From: Brienomyrus brachyistius
Lineage: Eukaryota > Chordata > Actinopteri > Osteoglossiformes > Mormyridae
Length of the DNA: 64,000 bases
NCBI RefSeq assembly: GCF_023856365.1
Contig: NC_064554.1
Coordinates: 2,409,001-2,473,000, forward strand
Direction: 5' to 3'
The position numbers and the translations under genes are program-made. The notes beneath the pieces were generated by a model that was given only the letters and a program-made list of their open reading frames with translations, was not told the DNA's origin and did no database searches. Shown piece after piece: positions 1-12,215 of the stretch (the stretch's first letter is position 1; each line of letters begins with the position of its first letter).

Positions 1-3000
1 CTGGGGAGGAACAATGACACCCGATGGTCTGGAGAAGGCGCCCTCCCCCCCTGTGAACATGCCCATCGGAGGCAAACCACAGAACTGCAATGCCAACGGG
101 CTGAACCGCGGTGGCTGGGGCCCGTCAAACCCCATTCGCACTGCTCCGGACTGGGAGGGCGGAACCACAGGCTCCACACCGGCCAATCAGGAGAGCAGCT
201 CCTCCTGGGACCTGGGCACGACCAGCTGGGGCCGTGGGAGCGACAGGGGGGTGGCGACACCCGGCTGGGACCAGAGCTCCAGCAAGGCTAAAGGGCCAGA
301 GTCAGCAGGGAGCCCCCAGCAGGAGCACCCTGGGTCCTGGAGCTGCGGAGCCAGGACGCCCTCCAGCGAGGGCAGCAGTGACAGCCATGAGGGCCCCCCC
401 CGGCACAGGAAGAAGCCCTCCAGGAAGGAGGCGGACCCTCCGGTACCTGCCCAGGACCTAGATCCCCGGGTGCTATGCAACACAGGCTGGGGCCAGACAC
501 CAGTGAGGCAGCACACGGTGTGGGAGATGGAGGAGGATGGCCCGGAAGGCTCTGACCCCAAGCCCCCCACCAGGCGCGGAGCGGAGTCAGAGCAAAGGAG
601 TGAAGTAGCTGGGCCTGGGGTCTCCACGGCTACGAGCTGGGGGGGTCCTGACCCACACCCCAGGCCCAGCCGGGTTGAGCCGCACACCGACAGAAAGGTA
701 CACGCAGGGCCGCCAGGATGGTCGGGCAGCTCAGCCGGAGCTGGAGAGGAAATGCCGGGCAACTGGCATAGCTATCAGGGGAAGGCCAAGCCGGTCCAGG
801 GCTGGAGCGAGGGCCCCCAGGCCACACCCCCCCATGGTTGGGCCGGCAGAGGAGGGGCGGAGGACTGGGCTGAGCCCAAAGAGGGAAAGAGCGGTCCGGC
901 AAAGCCGGCCTGGGAGGGTGAAGGAGACAGCTGGAAAGAGAGCTCCCTTGGCTGGGGGGCGGGCTCTCAGGAGGTGGGTGGAGCCTGGGGGGAACAGCTG
1001 CCACCACCCGAGCAGAGCTGGGGGGGCAAATCCCAGGAAGGGGGAGGCAGAGCAGGAAGCAGGGGGGGCCCGACCTCGACAAAGCCGGGCAGCTGGGCCG
1101 GGGGCGTAGGGGGCAGCAGAGCCGTGGCAGAGCGGGAACCGACTGCGGGGCAACCCACCGGCTGGGAGGAGCCCTCCTCCCCCTCCATCCGTCGCAAGAT
1201 GGAGATCGACGACGGTACGTCAGCCTGGGGCGACCCCAACACCTACAGCAAGGCCATCAACCTGTGGGACAAAAACAAGCCTTCGGCCAGCCAGGAGCAG
1301 AGCTCTGCCCCCACCGGCAATGGCAGCCAATCCCATCATAGCGTTTCACGACACGGCCAGTTGCCCGCCCCCTGCCACAGCCGCCCCGCCCCCGTCAGTG
1401 GTCCAGCCAATCCAAGCAGGCCTCAGCAGCCAGGAGCGCCAGGCAGGCCCCCCATGGCAGCTGCAGGTGAGGGCAGTACATAGGCTCCCCCTATGTGTAT
1501 GTGTTAGAATTATATTAGAGCCCAGTTCATTCTGGGATCTCAGATGTGTGTATTTTTCAAATGTATATGTGAGTTATAGGGGCAATGAGGCTGAAAAAGC
1601 AAGAAGAATTTCATTTGTAAAAGCCCCCCATGGAAACAGAGCACATTTACAGATTGTAATGTGTAATTTTAGGAAGCCATATATGTAGTTACTGGTTGCT
1701 ATTATTGGAATAGTTTGGTGCCCCCTGCTGTAGGTTCTGAGTATTACATTTGATTGCACATTTTATGGATTTTATGAGCTTGGTTTAGTGTTTCTTGAGC
1801 CCCTGAAGCTACACTGTGTGCCCAGTTTGTTTGTGACCCCTGCTGAGGCATCCAACAAACAGGAGTGATTCTTACCTCATAGCCAGTGTTGGGCACAGTT
1901 AACCGAAAAGTTAGCTTCGGAAACCACTAATCCGCTAACTCCAAAGTTTAATTCGATAATGCTAAAACCGACAAACTACAAAAAAAGTTTAGCCGAAGCT
2001 ATATTAATTTGCTAACCGCTAATTATTATCATATGAATTTAGCTTCAGTTTGGTTTTTGGCTCTGAAACTCTTAAAAACATACCTAGAGAGCTAAAATTT
2101 TAACCTGTTCAAAACTTAAGTCCCATTTGTTGAACTAGAGTGATTTCCAGGGGATATCTAGAACTTACTTGGTTGGCTTTTTTAGGATTCTGTAGAATCT
2201 CCTGAATAAATCTGTGTATGTTTGTCTACTTCATACGTCACTGTCAAAGATGAATTTCCATGTGATGTAAATTTGATGGACATTAAAGATGTATTCTATT
2301 CTATTCTATTCTATTCTAATCGGCTTGTGGTAACCTCTGTCCCGTAGCGTGGCCGGAGCAGCCGACCATGCCCCCCAAAACCGAATCCACATGGGGGCAG
2401 CCAACCTGCCCCTCCCTCACTGTGGACAATGGGACGTCAGCCTGGGGCAAACCCCCTGCTAGCTGTGGGGGCTGGGGATCGGAGGGCACCGAGGGTGCCG
2501 GGCCTTTCAGCAGAGGGGGGGTACCCCCAGGACCACCCAGCCGCAAGCCAGGTACTCACATACGCTCTGCTATGCGCAGCCAGAGCATATTTAAATCTTG
2601 ACGCCATGTTTTCATTTAGATTAGTTAGACTCAACTTTTTATATTAAGTTGGATAGCTAGCACACTTATAAAATATTAATGCCCCCTAGTGGTCGTGATG
2701 AAGGTTGACTCAAGTGTCTTTTTTCCCCAGAGGATTTACTGTTTCTCTGCCCCTTCTCCTTCCCCCAAGCTCCAAAATCTATGCAAGAAGGCTGGGGGGG
2801 TCGCAGCACGGAAGAGCCGACCTCGGCTGGCGGCCCGTGGGAGGCCAAAGACATGGACGTGTGGAGTGGCACTGCCGCCAAGCAGGAGAGCAGCTCCTGG
2901 GGAAACCTGCCCAGAAAGGTGCCACAGAAGGTGAGTGAGGTGGGAGGGCTCTTACCAAAATCACTGTCATGCTATTGGTTTATGGACTGACTGGTTTCCT

Positions 3001-3796
3001 CCCATTGGCAGGGAAAAGTGGCAAATAAGCAGGATGACACCTGGATCATGAGTCACCTGATCAAACAGCTGACGGACATGGGCTTTCCGGTAAACGAGTC
3101 TTGCCTGCTCAACTGATGATGCCATCAGAACCGGCTGAGATGCCTGTTTATCTTGGATGTGTAATTGCCTGTGTAGTTGAGGTGTTACTGTTGCTATGGA
3201 ATAAGCCATCGATTGATCTTGTCCTTTGTATTTTCAGAGGGACCCGGCAGAGGAGGCGCTCAAGAGCACTGGCATGAATCTGGACCAAGCAATGAGTGAG
3301 TGCCCCCTGCTGGCTACGGTCATGTAGTGCAGCTCTGATAAATGGATGGATTTCACCTGGTTTGCACACTTTTTCCTTTCTTCCCCCAGGTGTCCTACTG
3401 GAAAAGAAGACTGCCCTGGATAAGCGAGGCCTGGTGGGTGGATCCGATTACAGCAATGGGCCGGTTCCCAAGCCTGGACGGTCGGCACTGCTGCCCAAAG
3501 ACCCCCCGCCAGACCGTCCTGCGTTCGGAGATAATGTACGTGTCATAGTCACCTGCCTGGCTTCTTTGCTCTGTGATTTACCACACAGTTACCGTACGTC
3601 ACACTGTTCTGCGACCCATTAAGTCTGAATTTGCAGCTGAGTGGGCAGATTCATTACGTGAATTCGAAGCACTTAATGTAGATCATAAATTTTAAAATTA
3701 TTGCTTAAATATACCACTTCTGCATATGGTCCATGTCTGTTCTCTAAAAATATAAAATGATGAGCAACTTTAACGTGTTTGCTAACCCCCCTTCAA

Positions 3797-3828
<32 letters not shown>

Positions 3829-4010
3829 ACACACAAATGCAGGGTGGCGTATTTGGCAGCAGTGCAGCATTAGCTCGCTCCGCGCATCCGCAGCATCAAG
3901 CTCCACCTCCTCTGTCACTGGCCACGCCCCTCAGCTCCTCCCAGACTGGTCACCGTGCTCAAGTGCCTCAGCTTCTCTCCCCTCAGGTCAGCCTCGAATA
4001 CCTCCAGGGT

Positions 4011-4052
<42 letters not shown>

Positions 4053-7000
4053 ACGTTTGAATTCATATCTGACAACCTAAACCCCTACCCAGCCCTAACC
4101 TTAATCATAAGTAACCAAATAAAATACTACACTTTTGCCATTTTCAGGTTTTTGATTGTAGTCACAGACTTTTATAAAATTGGGTTTCTCCGCAACATTA
4201 AAATATCAGTTTCTTAATTACATTGTCGGGACATGCAAACCTCACAATGTAATATATACATGATGTACACACACACAGAACAAACTCAAACACAGGTGAT
4301 AATCAGCAAGCAAGCACAATGTCTAGAGAGAGCAGCACGACATTACCGTCTTTGCAAAGTCACCCCCACCAAGAGAGCAACGTGCGAGACGCATTTCTGG
4401 GTACAGATGCTGGTTTGACAGCTTTGCTAAAGTGTTAACCTCAGGACTTTCGGCAGAACCGTTGTCTGTATACCAGTGATTGTTTGTTTTTTCTGCAATG
4501 ACATTGAAGACATTTGACTTTGTGATGTATCAAGGTTGCTGGCTACAAAGTGCATGATGCGTCTCTGGGCCCACATCTCCGCAGGTCCAAGCGCAGCTCC
4601 TGCAGTTAGCGGCCAAGAGTGTCGGTCTGAACCCCGGGCTATTGGGCTCCCCAGCCAACCCCCAGCACACGAGCCTTCTGAACCAGTTATACCAGCTACA
4701 GTTGGTGAGTCACCAGTCAAGGCTGCAGATGAGGGCTGATGGGTTCTCGGTGCGAGGGGAGGTTATTAGTCACCCTATTATCAGGGAAACATTTGTCCAC
4801 ATTGGTTACAGATGTAGTACACAGGGCTCCAGACTAACCTTTTGTACTGGTTGCACTGCTGAGCCTAACATTTTCATTTAGGTGCACCCAAATTTTTCAC
4901 AGTGTCTTTAGTGCCACAGAAATACATTTTAAAGATTACCTATTCGTCACTAGCTGTACACTTTGATAGTTATGTAAATGATTGTAAAGAGGAATAAAGT
5001 AGGTAAATGTTAGCCGTTATTTGAATCTCAGCACAAACAGAATTTCAAAAACTCGCATGACTCATAAGTGCTTGCAGCTCCCAGATACAGAAAAAGCTTC
5101 GCTTTGCCGCTGCCTGGCACTGACACGCTGCTCTGGTGGTCACACACTTGTCATGACACAGGATGTGTTTCTTATACCAGTGTTTCTGAAACTGCACACT
5201 AAGAAAAGTTTTTAATAAGGTGTGTCTAGTATAATTAGGCTGAGGTCTGCAATTAAATGCATATAATGGTAAAGCAAAATCCCCTAATGTTGTTTTTTCA
5301 AGGTAATAATTATTATCCTGGAGGTTAAGTAAACATGTTGCTATCAAACTGAATATACGGTTATAATAAATACAACATATTGCTATTGAGTTAAATATAC
5401 ATTAATAATCTGACCATGTCAATTATACTATCAAGAGAAATGTAAATGATTTCTTAATTAATAAAAATACACTTTTTTAAAACGTGCGTAGTTTCAGAAA
5501 CACTGGTCTAAAGTGGCGAAGACCCACCCCTTCTCGGCCTCTGATTGGCTCTGACCCTGAAAAAAAAGAGAGAGCACCAGTGCAACCAATGAAAAAAATT
5601 ATTCGCACTCGACAGAGTTTTGGTCACATGTGTGACCAAATTGGTGTTACTCTGGATCCGTGGTAGATATTTGGTAAAAATGCGAAAAACAGAAAATCAC
5701 GGGGTATTCATGTAGGGGCTACAGAATGCAGATCCCTAGAAGTAGTGATGGCCAAATGAAACCTCATGAACCATTTGCTATATTTTCCGAGCCAACTTGA
5801 CATGGTGCTCTTGGTTCGCTTTCCGGCATGCTTTGTGCCCTTTTTTTGAACAGAGACCACCATCTAGTGGTGTCAGAAAATACAGCAAATGGCTCATGAT
5901 GCTTAATTTGGCCACCACTACCTAGTAGCCCAATTCCTGTACCACATAGTTACCATGTATCCTTTAAGGGGGGGATGATAATTTTTCTGTGGAGAGCACA
6001 CTTTAAAAAAAATTCAAACAGTATGAAGGAGATTAGATGAAGCTGTCAGATGCATATATGCACAGCTGCTTACCTGCGTGTGACTCCTGCAGACTTACCA
6101 GCGTCTGCAGATCCAGCAGCAAATGCTGCAAACCCACCGCACTGCGTCCGGCCCGACCAGGCAGCAGGAGCAACAGGTGAGCTGCTTCGCCTGCGCCACT
6201 CCCACATACCACGTTCTCACACCATATACCACGTTCTCACACCATATACCACGTTCTCACACCATATACCACGTTCTCACACCATATACCACGTTCTCAT
6301 ACCACGTTCTCACACCACACCCTTCATGCCCCTCCCTTCTCACCATGCCCCTCCCCTCTCACCATGCCCCTCCCCTCTCACCATGCCCCTCCCCTCTCAC
6401 CATGCCCCTCCCCTCTCACCATGCCCCTCCCCTCTCGCCATGCCCCTCCCTTCTCACCATGCCCCTCCCCTCTCACCATGCCCCTCCCCTCTCACCATGC
6501 CCCTCCCCTCTCACCATGCCCCTCCCCTCTCACCATGCCCCTCCCCTCTCACCATGCCCCTCCCCTCTCACCATGCCCCTCCCCTCTCACCATGCCCCTC
6601 CCCTCTCACCATGCCCCTCCCCTCTCACCATGCCCCTCCCCTCTCGCCATGCCCCTCCCCTCACACTCCGCACCTCTTCCCCAGGTTGCACGTACAATCA
6701 GCAGCATGCAGCAGCAGATCCAGCAGCAGCAGCGGCAGCTGGCCCAGGCCCTGCTGAAGAAGCAGCAGACGTCGACTCCCTCCCACCCCGGTGCCCCCAA
6801 ATCAGCCCTGGACGGCTTTGCAGGCCACCACCCGGCTCCGGGCCTCGCCGACATGCAGACCAAAGAGCCGCAGTCCGCTCCCAGCTCCTACGCCCCCTAC
6901 TCTCTTGGTGAGCCTCTCGCTTATTCTTACCACCAATAAGAGAGAGGAAAGATAGGAAGTCCTGTACACCTCTAGGATGGGAGCCGTGATAGGCTGGGAA

Positions 7001-10000
7001 AAATACTTTCATGTAAGTCACCATGATTGTTACTGGTTTGCTTGCCCCCCAGCTGCTGCCCTTAGGAGCCCATGAACAGGCCCACAATCACACACTCATG
7101 GGCACCCCATAATGTTGGGCCCCTGAAAGTCTTCCCCATTCTCCTCCCTTATGGGTGGCAGTGCCCATAAAACACCCCTGATAGGCAAATTCTGTGTTTC
7201 CTTCAGCTGGACTGAACCTGAACATGAATGTCACCGGCATGGAGGCGGACAGCCTGTGCGTGAAGGACCCCTCCCAGCCACAGTCTCGCCTGTCCCAGTG
7301 GACGCACCCCAGTCCTCGGGAAGGTGTCTCGGAGCCAGGCTTCAGTAAATACGGTATGAGAGTCCAAAGACGCAGACATGTAGCACACGCCTACATACGC
7401 ACATAAAACCACTGTTACGAATAACCAATGTTTCTGCAGGCTCTATGTCCAAGCTGCCCCCCCCCCAGGGGAAGGCCTCAATGGACAGCTCTTTCAGCTA
7501 CAACCTGCACTCCAGCGCTGAGTCGCCCACCAGCTCCCTGGTGACCTCTGAGGGCTGGGCTCAGGTCAAGGGCACCGGCGACAAGATCTCCAATGGGACC
7601 AGTGTGAACTGGCCACCAGGTGGGCAGTGCCATCATGTGAGCGCATGTGCTGGGTGTGGGTGTGGATGTGGGTGTGGATGTGGGCGTGGATGTGAGCGTG
7701 AATGTGGATGTGGGTTTGAGTGTGGATGTGAGTGTGGGTTTGGGTGTGGATGTGAGTGTGGGTGGGTGTGGATGTGGGTGGGTGTGGACGTCGTGAGTGT
7801 GGATGTGAGTGTGGGTGTGGATGTGAGTGTGGATGTGAGTGTGGGTGTGGATGTGGGTTTGGGTGTGGATGTGTGTTTGGGTGTGGGTGTGGATGTGAGT
7901 GTGGGTGGGTGTGGGTGTGGGTGGGTGTGGATGTGGGTGGGTGTGGATGTTGGTGTGGGTGGGGGTGTGGATGTTGGTGTGGGTGGGTGTGTGGGTGTGG
8001 GTGGATGTGGGTGTGGATGTGAGTGTGGGTGGGTGTGGATGTGAGTGTAGGTGGATGTGGGTTTGGATGTGGGTGTGGGTGGGTGTGGGCGTGGATGTGT
8101 GTTGCCGTGCTACAGTCCCATCTCCTATGAAATCCCATCCCCCCAGAGTTTTGCCCCGGGGTGCCCTGGAAAGGGCTGCAAAGCGTGGACCCCGAGACAG
8201 ACCCAGATGCCACCCCGGGGAGCGTCGCCATGGCGCCCACCGTCAATACCAGCATCCACGATGTTAATCGATACCTGCTGAGGGATGCAAGCGCGGGTGA
8301 GGGGGTCCGGACCCAGGGTGGGGGGGTCCCATCACTAAACACTGTCATTATGTGTTACTCTGCATCAGGGTTACTATTATGAAACTAGAGCTAGAAGCGT
8401 TTTCATAAACTTAAAATAAAATAAAATACAAAAATGAAACGAAAACTACAATTAAATTAAAACTACTCATATTGCTTCTGAAACTGATAAAAACAAATGT
8501 CAAATACAGTCAAATACTGATCTTTTTATGCTTAATGAACATTAGTAATACTTGCAACATGTTTCATGCAGCATTCTATAAAACTCAAACACATAAAACT
8601 GCTCTACAACTTTCAGTCAATCCCTAGAAGTAAAATTACTCAAACTTAAACTGAATTATGTATGAACTAAATAAAAATGTATCTTTAAAACAAACAGTAA
8701 TGGAAACTAATGAAGCCACACGGAAACCTAGTTAATTCAAAGGCAGATTGAAATATATAAAGAGAAACTGAGTTTTGACTTCCTTCACCCCCCCCTCCTT
8801 TTTCAGTAGACCTGCAGGTGCTTTCATGTCTCCTAGATAAACCCCCTTAATCTGCCGCTCCTCCCCCCCTCCGCCAGGGAAAATGTCAGACAAGCCCAGC
8901 TGGTCCACTGCGCCACCCAAGGCCTCACTGTCCCATGAGCTGTGGAAGGGGCTGCAGGGGCCCAGGAACACGACTGCCCCCCCGCGCCCCCCTCCAGGCC
9001 TGGCTAATGCCAAGCCCTCCTCTGCATGGGGGGGAAGCGGTCTGGGCCTGCCGGTGGGATGGAGCACCACCTCCTACTCAGGTACTCCCCCAAGAGGACA
9101 TCTCCCACTAAGCAGCCGTGATGATTTTCATTTATTATTTTTTTTGCTTAACTGTGAGGGGGTTTAAACCAGCAACCCGTAACTTACAGCTAGTTAAGGA
9201 GAATCATGTGTTCTAGAGAAATGCGTCAGGTGAAATCCTTAATCAGGTTAAGTTGTATGAGTATGTGAGTACAGTGTAGAGTTTGCAGTGTGCAGTTTTA
9301 ATGTACACGTTCTTATATCCACTAAACAGCCCGTAGTGTATGGTTGAGAAGTCCTGACTCCGTCTTAGTTATGTGTTAACTAGTGTTAACTAACCCCTTT
9401 GGGAAGTCCAGCACAAGTGCATCCCTAAGTGCAATAAATGCACTGACACTGCAGTGTAGTATTAATGCAGCACATACACATAGAGTGCTGTAATGTGACT
9501 CTGTGGTGTGTTCGGGCTGACATGGCTGCTGGGCACACCTGTGTTTACTCAGCACCTCCAGGGTAGCCTGGCTGGGGGGGGGGGGGGGCGTGTCTTGTAG
9601 GTGTGGTCAAATGGGTGCCTGACGAGATTGATTTGAAACACCTGTGGCTTACCAGATCTGGGTGGGGTCCTGTCGGCAAGGGAGGAGGCTGTTGGCAAGC
9701 ATGGCAGTGGGTGGGGGGGTGTCGGCAAGCACAGTGAGTGGGGGGGCCTGTTAGCGAGCATGGCCAGTGGGGGGAGATCAGCGAGCGTGGCGGGTGGAGG
9801 GTGGGATGGCATTAGTGAGCGTGGCAGGCCACTCTGAGCAGACCTGTGTTCCCTCCCCCAGCAGGTAGCAGTTGGGGTTCAGACAGCTCGTCCAGGACAA
9901 GCAGCTGGCTGGTGCTGAGGAACCTGACCCCCCAGGTATGCTACCCCCCTCCTTTTCCGGTGAGGCGGATAATAGGATGGCAGCTCAGCGAGTGCTCGGT

Positions 10001-10806
10001 CTCACTGTCTCTCACCCCGGTGGGTTGTCTCCCGTCTGCACGGCAGATCGACGGCTCGACCCTGCGCACGCTCTGCCTGCAGCACGGGCCTCTGCTGACC
10101 TTCCACCTGAGCCTGAGTCAGGGCAGCGCCGTCGTGCGCTACAGCTCTTCCGAGGAGGCTGCCAAGGCCCAGAAGTCCCTGCACATGTAGGCTCACCCAC
10201 CACCCATCTTCCTGTTCTGCTATTGGCCCAGTGATAGTGTTATATTTGAAACTTTCAGAGAGGATGTTAACAGGGTACTTCCTGAAGCTTACATTAAAAG
10301 CCCAGGCTTCAGTTGTTCCTGCTCAAAGCACTTCAGCATAAAACACTGCATATTAATGTTTTTTTGTGTGGTTTATCTAATTGTATGTGTAAGTTTTACC
10401 CATTTTCACACAGCTGTTCAATTAAATGAATTCTCTCGTCTTTGTCTGCTAATGCAGGTGTGTTCTGGGGAACACCACCATCCTGGCCGAATTTGCCGGT
10501 GAGGAGGAGGTGAATCGCTTCTTTGCACAAGGCCGTTCGCTCACACCACCAGCGTCCAATCAGGGGCGGCTAGGGCTGGCGGGGGCGGGGCCATCGCACG
10601 CCACAGGCCAATGGAGTGATGGCCGGGTCGAAGCTTCTGACAGCGGAAGTGGCGGATCTGGCACAGACCTTCTGTGGGGAGGAGCCCCCTCCCAGTATTC
10701 TAGCCTATGGGGAAGCCCCAGGCGAGAGGATGGCGGGCTCATCGGCAGCCCTGCTCCAATCAGTACGCTGCTTCCTGGGGACCTGCTGAGTGGAGAGTCC
10801 TTGTAG
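1..10806 (+). CDS. tnrc6c: TNRC6/GW182 miRNA-silencing scaffold, 3' part of gene (17 exons)
   Basis: GW182 proteins bridge Argonaute to PABPC and the CCR4-NOT/PAN2-PAN3 deadenylases in cytoplasmic miRNA silencing. The gene enters from the left (frame set by TGG at 2-4). Exons: 1-1466, 2348-2551, 2770-2930, 3012-3089, 3238-3295, 3390-3535, 3843-3986, 4585-4704, 6093-6176, 6685-6907, 7207-7353, 7440-7619, 8147-8296, 8878-9081, 9862-9935, 10047-10186, 10458-10806; phases agree throughout, giving about 1308 visible residues. Domains in order: GW/WG-rich Argonaute-binding region with an Ago-hook-like NTGWGQT; UBA-like domain ([11 protein letters not shown]); Q-rich segment; PAM2 motif ([13 protein letters not shown]); RRM ([19 protein letters not shown]); W-containing C-terminal silencing tail ending GDLLSGESL. 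Membership in TNRC6 is clear; the C paralogue is favoured by the tail and by chromosome-17-type neighbours, but A or B is not excluded. The 5' end lies outside the window. Confidence 0.93.
1884..2090. mobile_element. Fragment of a dispersed repeat beginning CAGTGTTGGGC
   Basis: The intron after the large GW exon holds a block opening with CCAGTGTTGGGCACAGTTA followed by alternating AGCTAA/TTAGC tracts. This is a common opening of fish non-autonomous DNA transposons. Only the left end is evident and the right boundary is approximate. Confidence 0.35.
3797..4050. repeat. (CA)n microsatellites flanking a TNRC6 exon
   Basis: Two (CA)n tracts, near 3797-3836 and 4012-4050, bracket the exon at 3843-3986. 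The first runs into the splice acceptor of that exon, so the pyrimidine tract is replaced by a CA repeat. Confidence 0.85.
4060..4270. repeat. CA-associated dispersed repeat, copy 1
   Basis: Follows a (CA)n tract and carries the segments CCCTAACCTTAATCATAAGT, AACCAAATAAAATAC and CACAATGTAATATATACATG. Related copies lie near 30165-30420, 49390-49600 and 56270-56550. Confidence 0.6.
5178..5505. mobile_element. Non-autonomous DNA transposon (MITE) with about 22-bp terminal inverted repeats
   Basis: Begins CAGTGTTTCTGAAACTGCAC and ends with the near-perfect inverse GTAGTTTCAGAAACACTG. The interior is A/T rich without coding potential. The CAGTG...CACTG ends suggest hAT, but I do not see a matching 8-bp target-site duplication. 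Confidence 0.6.
6204..6664. repeat. Two adjacent minisatellites in a TNRC6 intron
   Basis: About five copies of an 18-bp unit (ACCATATACCACGTTCTC) at roughly 6204-6316 are followed, at about 6320-6664, by about 17 copies of a 19-bp unit (CACCATGCCCCTCCCCTCT) that ends just before the acceptor of the exon at 6685. A 19-bp period cycles through all frames, which explains the long proline/histidine ORFs here; they are not genes. Confidence 0.9.
7640..8100. repeat. GT-rich minisatellite (GTGTGG/GGATGT units)
   Basis: About 460 bp built from interleaved GGTGTG, GGATGT, GAGTGT and GGGTGG hexamers. It fills most of the intron that splits the PAM2 motif of TNRC6. It creates spurious Gly/Cys/Val ORFs on the plus strand and His/Pro/Thr ORFs on the minus strand. 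Confidence 0.9.
8380..8720. other. A/T-rich intron sequence, nothing recognised
   Basis: Intron between the exons ending 8296 and starting 8878. It is rich in AAATAAAA tracts; no ORF, RNA gene or repeat family was recognised. Confidence 0.5.
9100..9845. other. TNRC6 intron with G-rich tracts, no gene
   Basis: Intron between the exons ending 9081 and starting 9862. It contains a long G run (about 9574-9589) and a loosely repeated GGCAAGCAYGGCAGTGGG-like motif at 9670-9800. No coding signal was seen. Confidence 0.5.
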
Positions 10807-12127
10807 GAGTCTGTATGGGCAGCAGACAAATCAGATCAAAGTCAGCCTCAGCGGAAGATGGTCGGCTATTAGCAGGATCACCGGGCCTCTTCTGATTGGT
10901 TGCCACCCTCCTCTGATTGATGAGCAGTATCCGTCTGATTGGTCAGCAGTCTGTTGCACAGCCGGCCATTCCTTCCATAACGTCATCAGAGGATGTGATG
11001 TGACCTCGCTGAGGCCTGTAATTTTCCTCTTGGCTTTCCTTGATCAGCCTGACCTTTGGTAGTTAATGGTCATTTATTTGTTTTTTTTTTCTTTTGAAGA
11101 ACTGATCTGAACTGCTGTTAAAAACCAACCTTTGACCTCCTTCCCCCACACAGCAGGAAACAGTAGAAATTGTTCCAAAACACTCAAAAAGCCTGTTCTA
11201 CTGTTTATTTCTGTGCCGCAGTATTGGCCTTAAATGATCTCACGCTTTTGGTCTTTCATACGATTTTATACTGACTTGAGACTTGAGTGACTCTTGGAGA
11301 AATCGCACAGTTTCGTCTGAGGCAGCAATCATTGTATGGAACCCAAAGGACAACAACGCCCCCCGCAGGCCCGGAGGTCTTTGTGTCCATGACTCTCGAG
11401 GACTGACACCGGCGTCTGTTTTGAATGTTTATTCAATTTGCATATGTCGCTCCCATAAGGATATTCTCCGGATGCCGTCGGTTTGGCTGAGGGTCCGTTG
11501 ACGTTAATCACTGCCTTGCCGATCTGTAAAAAAAAATAATAATTAACTCCCATGCCAGTGCCAGCACCCTGCTGTAGGACACACTGCTGTTGGCCGTTAC
11601 TTTCTCATCAGCTCACATGCTGCCATATTCCTCAAGAAATGTCACCTTCAGTTCATGTGCAATATATTCCAGAGTCTTCACCAATGTCCTCGAAGGAAGA
11701 TCCGAAGATTCGTGTTAATACAGACTCCGCAGGCTTCTCCACGAGCCCGCAACGCCTTCGGCCATTTCTGGTTTTCGATAAATACGAGGTAATCGTTACC
11801 CCTGTAATTACATCATAGCACTTACCGCGGAGCATAGTCCTGATGGGCAGAGGAGGTTCCCTTGACGTGCTTTTCGGCATTCTGCCTCCCAGTCTCGCTC
11901 GCTTTTCCAGAAGCAGATAGAAGGCGCTAGTGGAGGACTTGGATGTACGTGACAGAGAGTCACGGTGAAATGTGACAGTCATGGTCGACTTGGTTTTCCA
12001 GTGTTTTTGGTCACTGGATTTCTTACACCCTACGCCCCCCTCCCCCGAAGCTGGTTTAATTTGTTCCGGCTCTGTCCTGTTTTAGAGACTTTTAAAGAGG
12101 AGAGTCCAGCATGTCACTGTCTCTATG

Positions 12128-12215
12128 CCAGTGTTTCTCCAGGGACCCCCGTACAGTCCATGTTTTTGCTGTCTGGCAAGGAAGCTGGGAGGGAGCAAAA
12201 ACGTGAACCGGCCGG
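12128..12215. mobile_element. Fragment of CAGTGTTTC-type fish MITE
   Basis: The block starts CCAGTGTTTCTCCAGGGACC, passes through AGTCCATGTTTTTGCT and reaches an internal inverse GGGAGGGAGCAAAAACGTG. It resembles the better-preserved copy at 46356-46497. It lies in the inferred TNRC6 3' UTR, and its right end is not clear. Confidence 0.45.

Noticed and set aside
187..1242. Several minus-strand and alternative-frame ORFs over the first 1.2 kb
   Set aside because: Shadows of the G/C-rich GW-repeat exon of TNRC6, which lacks stops in several frames by composition.
6050..6939. Overlapping His/Pro/Ser-rich ORFs of 190-262 codons
   Set aside because: They read through the 18-bp and 19-bp minisatellites in all three frames; only the TNRC6 exons at 6093-6176 and 6685-6907 are real.
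7445..8348. Gly/Cys/Val-rich ORFs (+) and a 260-codon His/Thr/Pro ORF (-)
   Set aside because: Created by the GT-rich hexamer array in a TNRC6 intron; parts overlapping 7440-7619 and 8147-8296 belong to the TNRC6 exons.
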